The notes under the pieces: model-generated
Told to the model about the DNA's origin: nothing
The model's database searches: none
The model's input: only the letters and a program-made list of their open reading frames with translations
Shown: piece after piece, positions 18,257-24,773 of the stretch
Numbering within the stretch: position 1 is the stretch's first letter
Layout: every line of letters starts with the position of its first letter
Source: Rickettsiales bacterium
GTDB lineage: Bacteria; Pseudomonadota; Alphaproteobacteria; Rickettsiales; UBA1997
DNA length: 34,170 nucleotides
NCBI GenBank assembly: GCA_021298605.1
Contig: JAJTDS010000007.1
Span: 1-34,170, forward strand
Direction: 5' to 3'
Made by a program: the position numbers and the translations under genes

Positions 18257-18561
18257 TTAACAAGAAATTAAATCCTTATAAGTTAGTTTATTACTCATAA
18301 CATTTTGTAAAAACATAACAAATCTTTCATTATTTTGTAATTATTTAGTATTATATTTGAAAGAGTAGTCATTTAAGTATTTTTGTATGGTTTTTCACTA
18401 ACCCAGTGATGTATTTTCACAAAATACCTCCTTAACCCATGCCCAGTAGCCTTCTATCTTATTTTGCCATTTGACCATAAAATAGATTTTAAGAATTTAT
18501 GGCATTTTTCTTCTGAGTTAAAGAAATTTACTAAATCCATTAATTTTTTAAAGTTTTTCAT
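18257..18561 (-). pseudogene. Remnant of IS1595-family transposase (internal deletion, frameshifts)
   Basis: Starting at ATG 18561, the minus strand reads MKNFKKLMDLVNFF, NSEEKCHKFL, SILWSNGK. This is the start of the zinc-ribbon region typical of IS1595 transposases (F..EE.C..[YF]L....W.[ND]G), but it stops before the CPxCG. The DNA then jumps, at about 18450-18468, to NKIEGYWAWVK in another frame, the equivalent of N[ST]IEG[FW]W near the end of the ISXO2-like DDE domain. After further frame changes come KYLNDYSFKYN and NERFVMFLQNVMSNKLTYKDL, matching the family's C-terminus (RYLNEF.FR[YF]N, ERF, RLTYKEL). The central catalytic domain is gone. An intact enzyme would be 220 residues or more. 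Family assignment is from remembered motifs, not a search. Confidence 0.82.
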
Positions 18562-18584
18562 AAATTAAATTCACTAAGTTTATT

Positions 18585-18613
18585 TATATAAAGATTTAAA
18601 ATATAAATGTCAA
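18585..18613 (-). promoter_or_regulatory. Promoter inside the element's right end, now upstream of the RM operon
   Basis: On the minus strand TTGACA (18613-18608) is followed by 17 bases and TATATA (18590-18585), close to a consensus sigma-70 promoter. It lies 5 bases inside the right inverted repeat and about 24 bases before the ATG of the transposase remnant, where a transposase promoter would be. With the transposase destroyed, the first intact gene downstream is the methyltransferase, giving a leader of about 325 bases. Confidence 0.6.
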
Positions 18614-18618
18614 TAATT

Positions 18619-18646
18619 ATTTGGGGGCAATAAATATATAGCTCCC
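18619..18646 (-). repeat. Right terminal inverted repeat (IRR)
   Basis: Read on the minus strand it begins GGGAGCTATATATTTATTGC and continues with a C run and AAAT. It pairs with 16217-16244 at 27 of 28 positions. Similarity stops after base 28, which fixes the inner edge of the repeat. Confidence 0.9.
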
Positions 18647-18654
18647 ACTTTTTA
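18647..18654. repeat. Right 8-bp target-site duplication
   Basis: ACTTTTTA, identical to 16209-16216 and directly outside the right inverted repeat. It ends 3 bases from the fadE stop codon (18658-18660), so insertion spared fadE. Confidence 0.88.
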
Positions 18655-18657
18655 AAT

Positions 18658-21096
18658 CTAATTTTTATTATACTCTTCAATTGTGTATTCATCAACTTCC
18701 ATGGCATCAATATTAGCAATAAAATATTCTTCTAGCAGTGATTTTTCTGCAACAGAAATTATGTTTTTAGTTATTGCCAATTCTAATAATTCTAAATATT
18801 TAGAACCTTCTCTTTGTTGACTTGGCAGATCTTGATTCTTTATCGCTAGCTCAATTTTACTTCTGGCATCTTTAGATTTGCGATATAATTCTAAGCAATT
18901 TTCAAGTCTACCTAGATTATCATTCTTGTCTTTATTAACAAAAATTCCTTCGCTAATTTTATTTCTTAAATAATCATCATCTGCAATTAGTTTTTTCGCC
19001 ACTTTATGAGTTAAATTATCATCAATTGGACAGGCAAATTGATTAATTCTTGACCACAAAGAAAATATAAAAAATATTTTTTTATAAAGCCCAGAAAATA
19101 AATTTTCATAGATTCCTTCTATCGCGATTTGAGCATTACTCATTAGCTCTTTTAATGCCATTTCTACCATATCTTGTTCTTGAATATTTCTGCCATCATA
19201 ATCATATTTTTTTAGCACCGCAACAGCAAGATACATTGCAGATAAAACATCTCCGAATCTTCCATTTAATTTTTCTTTTCTTTTTAAATTGCCACCAAAC
19301 CTTGCTAATGCTATATCAACAAGAAAGGCAAATGTCGCTGAACACCAAGCAATTTTTTGTTCATATTTACCTATTTTATCTTTGAATAAAGGGCGATGAG
19401 ACCTTCCTCTGGTAACAGATAAAACAATAGAGCGAGATAAATTGCTGAATAAATGACCTATATGAGCAAAAAATACTTTATCAAAATCAACTAAATTATT
19501 TTGTTCCAAAGCGATAATTTCACGATAAGCAAAAGGATGAGACATAATAGCTCCTTGACCAAATTGAATTAGGCTTCTAGTCATAATATTGGCACCTTCA
19601 ACAGTAATAGAAATAGGAGTTGATAAATAAGCATTTGCTAGCAGATTTCTTGAACCACGAATTATTGCTCTACCCCCTAAAATATCCATTCCATCATTAA
19701 TATTTTTACGAAATAATTCAGTAGCATGATATTTAGCAATCGCACTAATCACTGCTGGCTTTGCTCCAACATCAACGGCTCCCGCAGTAAAAGATCGCAA
19801 AGCCTCTAAAATATAGTTTCGAGCAACAATTTTTGCAGATACTTCTTCTATACCCTCAAATTTACCAATAGATGTGCCGAATTGCTTTCTTAATATACTA
19901 TAATCAGCAACTACTCTTGCAACAAGCTTAGAAGCACCTGCACTAGTTGAAGGAAGAGATATTCCTCTACCAACAGATAAACATTCCATTATCATTTTCC
20001 AACCTTTACCAAGATTATTTTTACCGCCAATAACTCTTGATAGATCAATTACAACATTTTCACCATTAATTGGCGAATTAACAAAAGGTGTAGCAAGCGG
20101 GTCATGCCTTCTACCTTGTTTAACTCCTTCTAAATTATTAGGTATAAGAGCACAAGTAATGCCTAGATCAAGATTATCTCCAATTAGTTTTTCTGGATCT
20201 TTGAGTTGAAATGCCAAACCTATAATTGTAGCATAAGCACCAAGGGTTATGTATCTCTTACTCCAATTGAGACGAATTTTTATCTCGCCATCATTATCAC
20301 GAAACAAGACTCCATTTGAAGAAATAGAAGTTGCATCACTACCGGCCATCGTTTCAGTGACTGCAAAGCAAGGAAGCTCCCTACCATCGGCAAGCCTAGG
20401 AAGATAATAGTTCTTTTGCTCTTCTGTACCATATTGCATAAGCAATTCAGCGGGCCCTAATGAGTTTGGTACCATGGCAGTAATTGCTAGAGGTGCAGAA
20501 CGAGAAGATAATTTTTGAATCACCGAACTATGTCCAAATGCTGTGAAGCCAAGACCCCCAAACTCTTTTGGAATAATCATACCAAAGAATTTATTGTCTT
20601 TTAGATATTGCCACACTTCTGGTGGTAAATCTTTTAACTGCTGAACCTTGTAATCACTACACATTCTACAAACTTCTTCAACCTCATTATCAAGAAAATG
20701 CTGTTCTTCTTTACTTAAAGTTGGATATTGTTGATTAAAAATAGTTTTGAAATTTGGATTTCCAGAAAATAATTCGCCATCGACCCATACTGTTCCTGAT
20801 GTTAAAGCGATTTTTTCTGTTTCAGAAATTTTTGGCAATAAACCCAATTTTTTAATTAACCCTACAACACGGCTAGTAATAACAGCAGTTCTTATTCGGG
20901 GAATAATAAAAAATAAAGATGCAGTTAAATATAAAACCCAGAAGACCATGCTTAAATTAAACTTAATCAGATATAAAGCCAGTAGAACAAGGTAATAAGG
21001 CAAAGAGAAATTGCGGTACGAAAGAAATATTGCAGTAAAAATGCAAATTAAACCAAGACAAGGAACATAAGAGAGTAGATCTGCTAAATAATTCAT
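18658..21096 (-). CDS. fadE: Acyl-CoA dehydrogenase, FadE type
   Basis: FAD enzyme of the first fatty-acid beta-oxidation step. At 812 residues it matches E. coli FadE (814) rather than the ordinary 380-residue acyl-CoA dehydrogenases. The N-terminal 90 residues are hydrophobic membrane segments (CLGLICIFTAIFLSY, LVLLALYLIKFNLSMVFWVL). The dehydrogenase core follows with PKEFGGLGFTAFGHS, the signature CFAVTETMAGSDATS, and the C-terminal flavin region YLSTPISITVEGANIMTRSL. The remaining 270 residues form the FadE-specific C-terminal domain. It is the last gene of a minus-strand group, 23 bases after glyQ, and is unrelated in function to its neighbours. The insertion next door left its stop codon intact. 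Confidence 0.92.
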   Translation of the reverse strand: MNYLADLLSYVPCLGLICIFTAIFLSYRNFSLPYYLVLLALYLIKFNLSMVFWVLYLTASLFFIIPRIRTAVITSRVVGLIKKLGLLPKISETEKIALTSGTVWVDGELFSGNPNFKTIFNQQYPTLSKEEQHFLDNEVEEVCRMCSDYKVQQLKDLPPEVWQYLKDNKFFGMIIPKEFGGLGFTAFGHSSVIQKLSSRSAPLAITAMVPNSLGPAELLMQYGTEEQKNYYLPRLADGRELPCFAVTETMAGSDATSISSNGVLFRDNDGEIKIRLNWSKRYITLGAYATIIGLAFQLKDPEKLIGDNLDLGITCALIPNNLEGVKQGRRHDPLATPFVNSPINGENVVIDLSRVIGGKNNLGKGWKMIMECLSVGRGISLPSTSAGASKLVARVVADYSILRKQFGTSIGKFEGIEEVSAKIVARNYILEALRSFTAGAVDVGAKPAVISAIAKYHATELFRKNINDGMDILGGRAIIRGSRNLLANAYLSTPISITVEGANIMTRSLIQFGQGAIMSHPFAYREIIALEQNNLVDFDKVFFAHIGHLFSNLSRSIVLSVTRGRSHRPLFKDKIGKYEQKIAWCSATFAFLVDIALARFGGNLKRKEKLNGRFGDVLSAMYLAVAVLKKYDYDGRNIQEQDMVEMALKELMSNAQIAIEGIYENLFSGLYKKIFFIFSLWSRINQFACPIDDNLTHKVAKKLIADDDYLRNKISEGIFVNKDKNDNLGRLENCLELYRKSKDARSKIELAIKNQDLPSQQREGSKYLELLELAITKNIISVAEKSLLEEYFIANIDAMEVDEYTIEEYNKN

Positions 21097-21119
21097 AGGA
21101 TTAAGTTAGTTGTTATTTT

Positions 21120-21977
21120 TTAATTATTATGCTTTAAATTAAGCTCACAAATTGTTTTCACAAGGCTTCGCACTTTTGATATATAGCCCGCTCTTTCAAT
21201 TGCTGATATTGCACCTCTTGCATCAAGCAAATTAAGCAAATGACTAGCCTTTAATGCTTGCTCAAATGCAGGGATAATAAGACATTTTTCAATTAAATTC
21301 AATGATTCATTTTGAGCAAATTCAAATTGTTTTAGCAATTGAAAAATGCTAGCATGTTCCAAAATGAAACTAGAATTTTCAACTTCACTTTGATAAAATA
21401 AATCGCGATAAGTAATTGGAAGATTTTTATCATCATTCCAAACAATCTCAAAAATGTTATCAACTTGCTGTATATACATAGCTATTCTCTCTAGGCCATA
21501 AGTTATTTCTCCAGCAATTAATTCACATTCAATTCCGCCAACTTGTTGCATGTAAGTAAATTGAGAAATTTCCATGCCATTAAACCAAACCTCCCAACCA
21601 AGACCAGATGCTCCAACTGATGGATTTTCCCAATCATCCTCAACAAAACGAATATCATTATTATTAATATCAAGACCAATAATTTCAAGGCTTTGTAGAT
21701 ATAATTGTTTGATATCGCTAGGAGCTGGTTTTAATAGAGCTTGAAATTGATAATAATGACTAAGACGATTAGGGTTTTTAGCATAACGAGCATCTGTTGG
21801 TCGACGACAAGCTTGCGGATAAGCAACCTTCCACGGCTTGTTGCCAAGGGCTTTTAAAATAGTTGCAGGGTGCAAAGTTCCAGCTCCAACCTCAATATCA
21901 ATTGGTTGAATTATAGCACAACCTTGTTCTGACCAAAATTTTTGTAAACGAAAAATAATTTCCTGAAATGATATCAT
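21120..21977 (-). CDS. glyQ: Glycyl-tRNA synthetase alpha subunit
   Basis: Catalytic subunit of the bacterial alpha2beta2 glycyl-tRNA synthetase, which charges tRNA-Gly. The 285-residue class II core shows FWSEQGCAIIQPID, EVGAGTLHPATILKALG, AYPQACRRPTDARY, NPNRLSHYYQFQ, EDDWENPSVGASGLGWEVW and the motif-3 region ELIAGEITYGLERIAMYIQ. It needs a beta subunit (GlyS) for tRNA binding. glyS usually follows directly, but here fadE does, and no glyS is in the window. The start lies 9 bases from the apaG stop. Confidence 0.96.
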   Translation of the reverse strand: MISFQEIIFRLQKFWSEQGCAIIQPIDIEVGAGTLHPATILKALGNKPWKVAYPQACRRPTDARYAKNPNRLSHYYQFQALLKPAPSDIKQLYLQSLEIIGLDINNNDIRFVEDDWENPSVGASGLGWEVWFNGMEISQFTYMQQVGGIECELIAGEITYGLERIAMYIQQVDNIFEIVWNDDKNLPITYRDLFYQSEVENSSFILEHASIFQLLKQFEFAQNESLNLIEKCLIIPAFEQALKASHLLNLLDARGAISAIERAGYISKVRSLVKTICELNLKHNN

Positions 21978-21986
21978 TTTGAAAAA

Positions 21987-22493
21987 CTAATTGATTATTT
22001 TAGAATGATTAGGATCATCCAAAGAAAATGCTGGAATCGCAACCTCTATTAACTTACCACTATCTTTTTGCATTAAATAATTACCGCTCATAATTCCTGA
22101 ATTGGTAAATAAATGCACTCCACTACTATATCTAAATGAAGCAGATGGTTCAATTCTTGGTTGCTTTCCAACCACACCTTCACCATCAACTTCTTGTAAA
22201 TTACCACTAGAATCGATAATCTTCCAATGTCTGTGTCTTAAAGTAAGAGCTTCATCGCTATTATTTTTAATTATTATATGATATGCCCAAAAAGAAATAT
22301 TATCAAAAGTTTTTTGATTATGGTCAATAAATTCAACCTTTACCAACACATCAACCTGATTAGTTGAAAGAAAATAAGAATAGAGATTTTCTTTTTCGCC
22401 ATTAAGGGCAGTAAGCTTAATTGAAAGATCTTCATCATTATCTTGATTAATTCTAATAATGTCTAATGATTTTTTTTTATTTTTTATTGTCAT
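21987..22493 (-). CDS. apaG: ApaG domain protein (Co2+/Mg2+ efflux-associated)
   Basis: Small all-beta fibronectin-type protein of uncertain biochemical role, historically tied to cobalt resistance and Mg2+ efflux in enterobacteria. The core is SFWAYHIIIKNNSDEALTL, RHRHWKIIDSSGNLQEV, GEGVVGKQPRIEPSASFRY, SGVHLFTNSGIMSGNYLM and a closing IEVAIPAFSLD. I start it at the ATG of MTIKNKKK (22493). The open frame continues 40 codons upstream, but that part lies within purQ in another frame and has no family similarity. That leaves 168 residues, about 40 longer than usual at the N-terminus. It lies 4 bases after purQ, so the two are translationally close. Confidence 0.88.
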   Translation of the reverse strand: MTIKNKKKSLDIIRINQDNDEDLSIKLTALNGEKENLYSYFLSTNQVDVLVKVEFIDHNQKTFDNISFWAYHIIIKNNSDEALTLRHRHWKIIDSSGNLQEVDGEGVVGKQPRIEPSASFRYSSGVHLFTNSGIMSGNYLMQKDSGKLIEVAIPAFSLDDPNHSKIIN

Positions 22494-22497
22494 TTCT

Positions 22498-23178
22498 TTA
22501 AGAAAATAAACTCTCAAATAGCATTGTTCCATCATGCGAACCGGTATTTTCATCAACCGCTCTTTCAGGGTGAGGCATAGAACCGAGTATGTTTTTTTTA
22601 TCGTTAAAAACACCTGCTATATTTAGCATCGAACCATTTGGATTAGCCAGATCGCTAAGATTATTAAATTCATCAACATATCTCCAAGCTATGGAATCAC
22701 TATCTTCAAGCTTTTTGATTGTTTCAACATCGGCAAAATAATTGCCATCCATATGGGCAATTGGAATTTTAATTAATTGATTTTTTTTGTATTTTTTAGT
22801 AAAAGAAGTTTCAGTATTTTCAACCCTTAGCAAAGCATTTTTATTAATAAATTTACCACTTTTATTTCTTAATAAAACCCCCGGTAATAAACCTGTTTCG
22901 GTTAATATTTGGAAGCCGTTGCAAATTCCCATAATTTTTACACCCCTCTCCGCAAGCCTTTTGACCTCTTGCATAATTGGTGATATTGAAGCCATTGCAC
23001 CACTTCTTAGATAATCTCCAAAAGAAAAGCCTCCCGGAATAATTATTAAATCGAAATCATTTGCTAAATTTGATTCTTTATACCATATTTTTTCTACTTT
23101 ATCGGTAAATTTTTGAACTGCTACTAAAGCATCGCGATCGCAATTTGAGGCGGGAAAGGTAATAACAGCAACTTTCAT
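22498..23178 (-). CDS. purQ: Phosphoribosylformylglycinamidine synthase glutaminase subunit
   Basis: Class I glutamine amidotransferase that feeds ammonia to PurL for FGAM formation in purine synthesis. In 226 residues the catalytic triad is visible: Cys86 in GICNGFQIL and His203/Glu205 in GSMPHPERA. The N-terminus AVITFPASNCDRDAL and GGFSFGDYLRSGAMAS are diagnostic. Its start codon overlaps the purS stop by one base (TAATG), which indicates translational coupling. The complex needs PurS (next door) and small PurL; purL is not nearby. Confidence 0.96.
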   Translation of the reverse strand: MKVAVITFPASNCDRDALVAVQKFTDKVEKIWYKESNLANDFDLIIIPGGFSFGDYLRSGAMASISPIMQEVKRLAERGVKIMGICNGFQILTETGLLPGVLLRNKSGKFINKNALLRVENTETSFTKKYKKNQLIKIPIAHMDGNYFADVETIKKLEDSDSIAWRYVDEFNNLSDLANPNGSMLNIAGVFNDKKNILGSMPHPERAVDENTGSHDGTMLFESLFS

Positions 23179-23423
23179 TATTTAACCACCTCAAAACTGT
23201 AATCTTCAATAATTTTATTCACTAATAATTTATCGCAAATTTCATCAATGATTTTTTTTGCTTTTTCGTTGTCGGATTCTGTTAGCTCTAACTCTACCAA
23301 CTTACCTTGCCTAACTTGTGAAATTTGATTAAAACCAAGATTTTTATTTAAAGCATTTTCAATAGCTTTGCCCTGTGTATCAAGCACTGATTTTTTTAAA
23401 GTGATATAAATTCTAACTTTCAT
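23178..23423 (-). CDS. purS: Phosphoribosylformylglycinamidine synthase subunit PurS
   Basis: Small bridging subunit of the three-part FGAM synthase (PurS-PurQ-PurL) used by alphaproteobacteria and Firmicutes. 81 residues, the usual size, with VRIYITLKKSVLDTQGKAIE, the conserved glycine turn LGFNQISQVRQGKLVEL and the terminal NKIIEDYSFEV. First gene of the group purS-purQ-apaG-glyQ-fadE and coupled to purQ by a one-base overlap. A candidate promoter lies 61-88 bases upstream. Confidence 0.93.
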   Translation of the reverse strand: MKVRIYITLKKSVLDTQGKAIENALNKNLGFNQISQVRQGKLVELELTESDNEKAKKIIDEICDKLLVNKIIEDYSFEVVK

Positions 23424-23483
23424 TATTTTTCGTAAGTTGAGTAGTTTTAAAATTTTAGTTATTTATTTGATTGAATATTCGAG

Positions 23484-23511
23484 ATAATATTTTTTAACAA
23501 ATAAAAATCAA
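23484..23511 (-). promoter_or_regulatory. Candidate promoter of the purS group
   Basis: On the minus strand TTGATT (23511-23506) is followed after 16 bases by TATTAT (23489-23484), the same spacer and -10 hexamer as the candidate argF promoter. The start would fall about 55 bases before purS. In the same divergent gap (23424-23654) the plus strand has a perfect TATAAT at 23592-23597 that could serve pyrD, but I find no matching -35. No PurR-type operator or purine riboswitch fold was recognised. Confidence 0.4.
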
Positions 23512-23654
23512 TAGCTTTATTTTTATTTTTTAGCTAGTAAATTAGCTGTTTTATAGTGTTTATTACACATAATGCTAAATTTAATTTAAGTTATAATCAA
23601 ATCCCGCCTTAAATTATCTTTAATCATTTATCAATAATTTATTAATTTTTACTA

Positions 23655-24761
23655 ATGAATATATATAAAATAATAAAACCATTAATATTTAAATTAGATC
23701 CAGAAACTGCACATAATTTAGCAATCAATTATTTACAATATTTTTCTCATTTTGCTACTCAATTTTCATATCAAAAAAACTATAAAAACCTTGCTAATAA
23801 ATTATGGAATATTGATTTTAATAACCCCATCGGCCTATCTGGTGGTTTTGATAAAAATGCAGAAGCTTTAAACGGCCTATCAAAATTTGGCTTTGGATTT
23901 ATAGAGTGTGGAACCACAACTCCCTTACCACAAATTGGCAATGAAAAACCAAGAATATTTCGCCTTGAAAAAGAAGAAGCAATCATTAATCGCCTAGGAT
24001 TCAACAATTTAGGCAGTGAAGTTTTTTTAAATAATATTAATAATTTTTGCAAAAAAAATACCCGCAAAGCACCAATTATAGGCATTAATATTGGCAAAAA
24101 TAAAGACAGTCAAGATAATATTTCAGATTATATCTTATTGCTAGAAAAATTTTTTAACCACTGTCAATATTTAACTGTTAATATCTCTTCTCCTAACACC
24201 GCAAACCTTCGCAACTTACAAAAAAAAGAGGAGTTACAAAAATTAATCGATGCCCTAATCGAAAAAAGAGAAACCCTAAGCACAAAATATCAAAAAAAAT
24301 TACCAATATTATTCAAAATAGCTCCAGATCTAACTCTTGAGGAGCAAGAAGATATTGCTAAAATTGCACTAGAAAATAATCTAGATGGATTAATAATTAG
24401 CAATACTACCACTTCCCGCCTCAATATTACCAAGCCTTACAAACTAAATATACAAGATTTTGAAAATGGAGGTCTTAGCGGAGCCCCTTTATTTGAGAAA
24501 TCAACGACGATTCTAAAGAATTTTTATCAATTAACTAACGGCAAAATTCCCCTAATTGGGGTTGGCGGAGTTTCAAATGCCAAGCAAGCATATCAAAAAA
24601 TTAGATGCGGAGCCTCTTTAGTGCAAATATATACCGCCTTTATTTATGAAGGTTTTGGATTAGTTGAAAGAATAAAAAAAGAATTAAATCAATTATTAAT
24701 AGCCGACGGATTCAATAATATCGAAGATGCAATTGGAGTTGATGCGAAAGAAAATAATTAA
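23655..24761 (+). CDS. pyrD: Dihydroorotate dehydrogenase (quinone), class 2
   Basis: FMN enzyme oxidising dihydroorotate to orotate and passing electrons to membrane quinone. The N-terminal helices (YKIIKPLIFKLDPETAHNLA) that mark class 2 enzymes are present. They are followed by the barrel motifs NPIGLSGGFDKNAEA, GFIECGTTTPLPQIGNEKPR, INRLGFNN, NISSPNT with the catalytic Ser, LFKIAPDL, the phosphate-site GGLSGAPLFEKS, LIGVGGVSNA and VQIYTAFIYEG. 368 residues, near the usual 340-360. It converges on uvrC with 12 bases between stops. Confidence 0.96.
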   Translation: MNIYKIIKPLIFKLDPETAHNLAINYLQYFSHFATQFSYQKNYKNLANKLWNIDFNNPIGLSGGFDKNAEALNGLSKFGFGFIECGTTTPLPQIGNEKPRIFRLEKEEAIINRLGFNNLGSEVFLNNINNFCKKNTRKAPIIGINIGKNKDSQDNISDYILLLEKFFNHCQYLTVNISSPNTANLRNLQKKEELQKLIDALIEKRETLSTKYQKKLPILFKIAPDLTLEEQEDIAKIALENNLDGLIISNTTTSRLNITKPYKLNIQDFENGGLSGAPLFEKSTTILKNFYQLTNGKIPLIGVGGVSNAKQAYQKIRCGASLVQIYTAFIYEGFGLVERIKKELNQLLIADGFNNIEDAIGVDAKENN

Positions 24762-24773
24762 TCTAGAAGCGAA

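Larger units (their letters stand above)
16217..18646. mobile_element. Non-autonomous IS1595-type transposon carrying a type II RM system
   Basis: A 2430-bp unit bounded by 28-bp inverted repeats (GGGA[A/G]CTATATATT outer half; one mismatch) and an 8-bp direct repeat. Contents from right to left, all on the minus strand: a consensus-like promoter just inside the right end, a transposase remnant with IS1595-type N- and C-terminal motifs, a cytosine-5 methyltransferase starting 4 bases after the remnant's stop, and an overlapping endonuclease whose stop codon is inside the left repeat. It sits between the fadE stop and the rho promoter. IS1595 relatives that carry passenger genes are established. 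What is inferred is that this one moved with its RM cargo, probably mobilised in trans by an intact relative elsewhere. Confidence 0.85.

Noticed and set aside
16217-18646. The inverted repeats as an invertible switch rather than transposon ends
   Set aside because: Inversion systems do not leave a direct repeat outside the inverted repeats. The exact 8-bp duplication and the transposase remnant favour transposition, and no recombinase gene is adjacent.
22494-22613. Forty-codon upstream extension of the apaG frame
   Set aside because: It lies inside the 3' part of purQ on the same strand in another frame, shows no ApaG similarity, and the ATG at 22493, 4 bases after purQ, gives a normal arrangement.
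23530-23548. AGCTA...TAGCT inverted repeat between purS and pyrD as a terminator
   Set aside because: The stem is five base pairs and AT-rich, and it lies in a divergent gap where no transcript should end.
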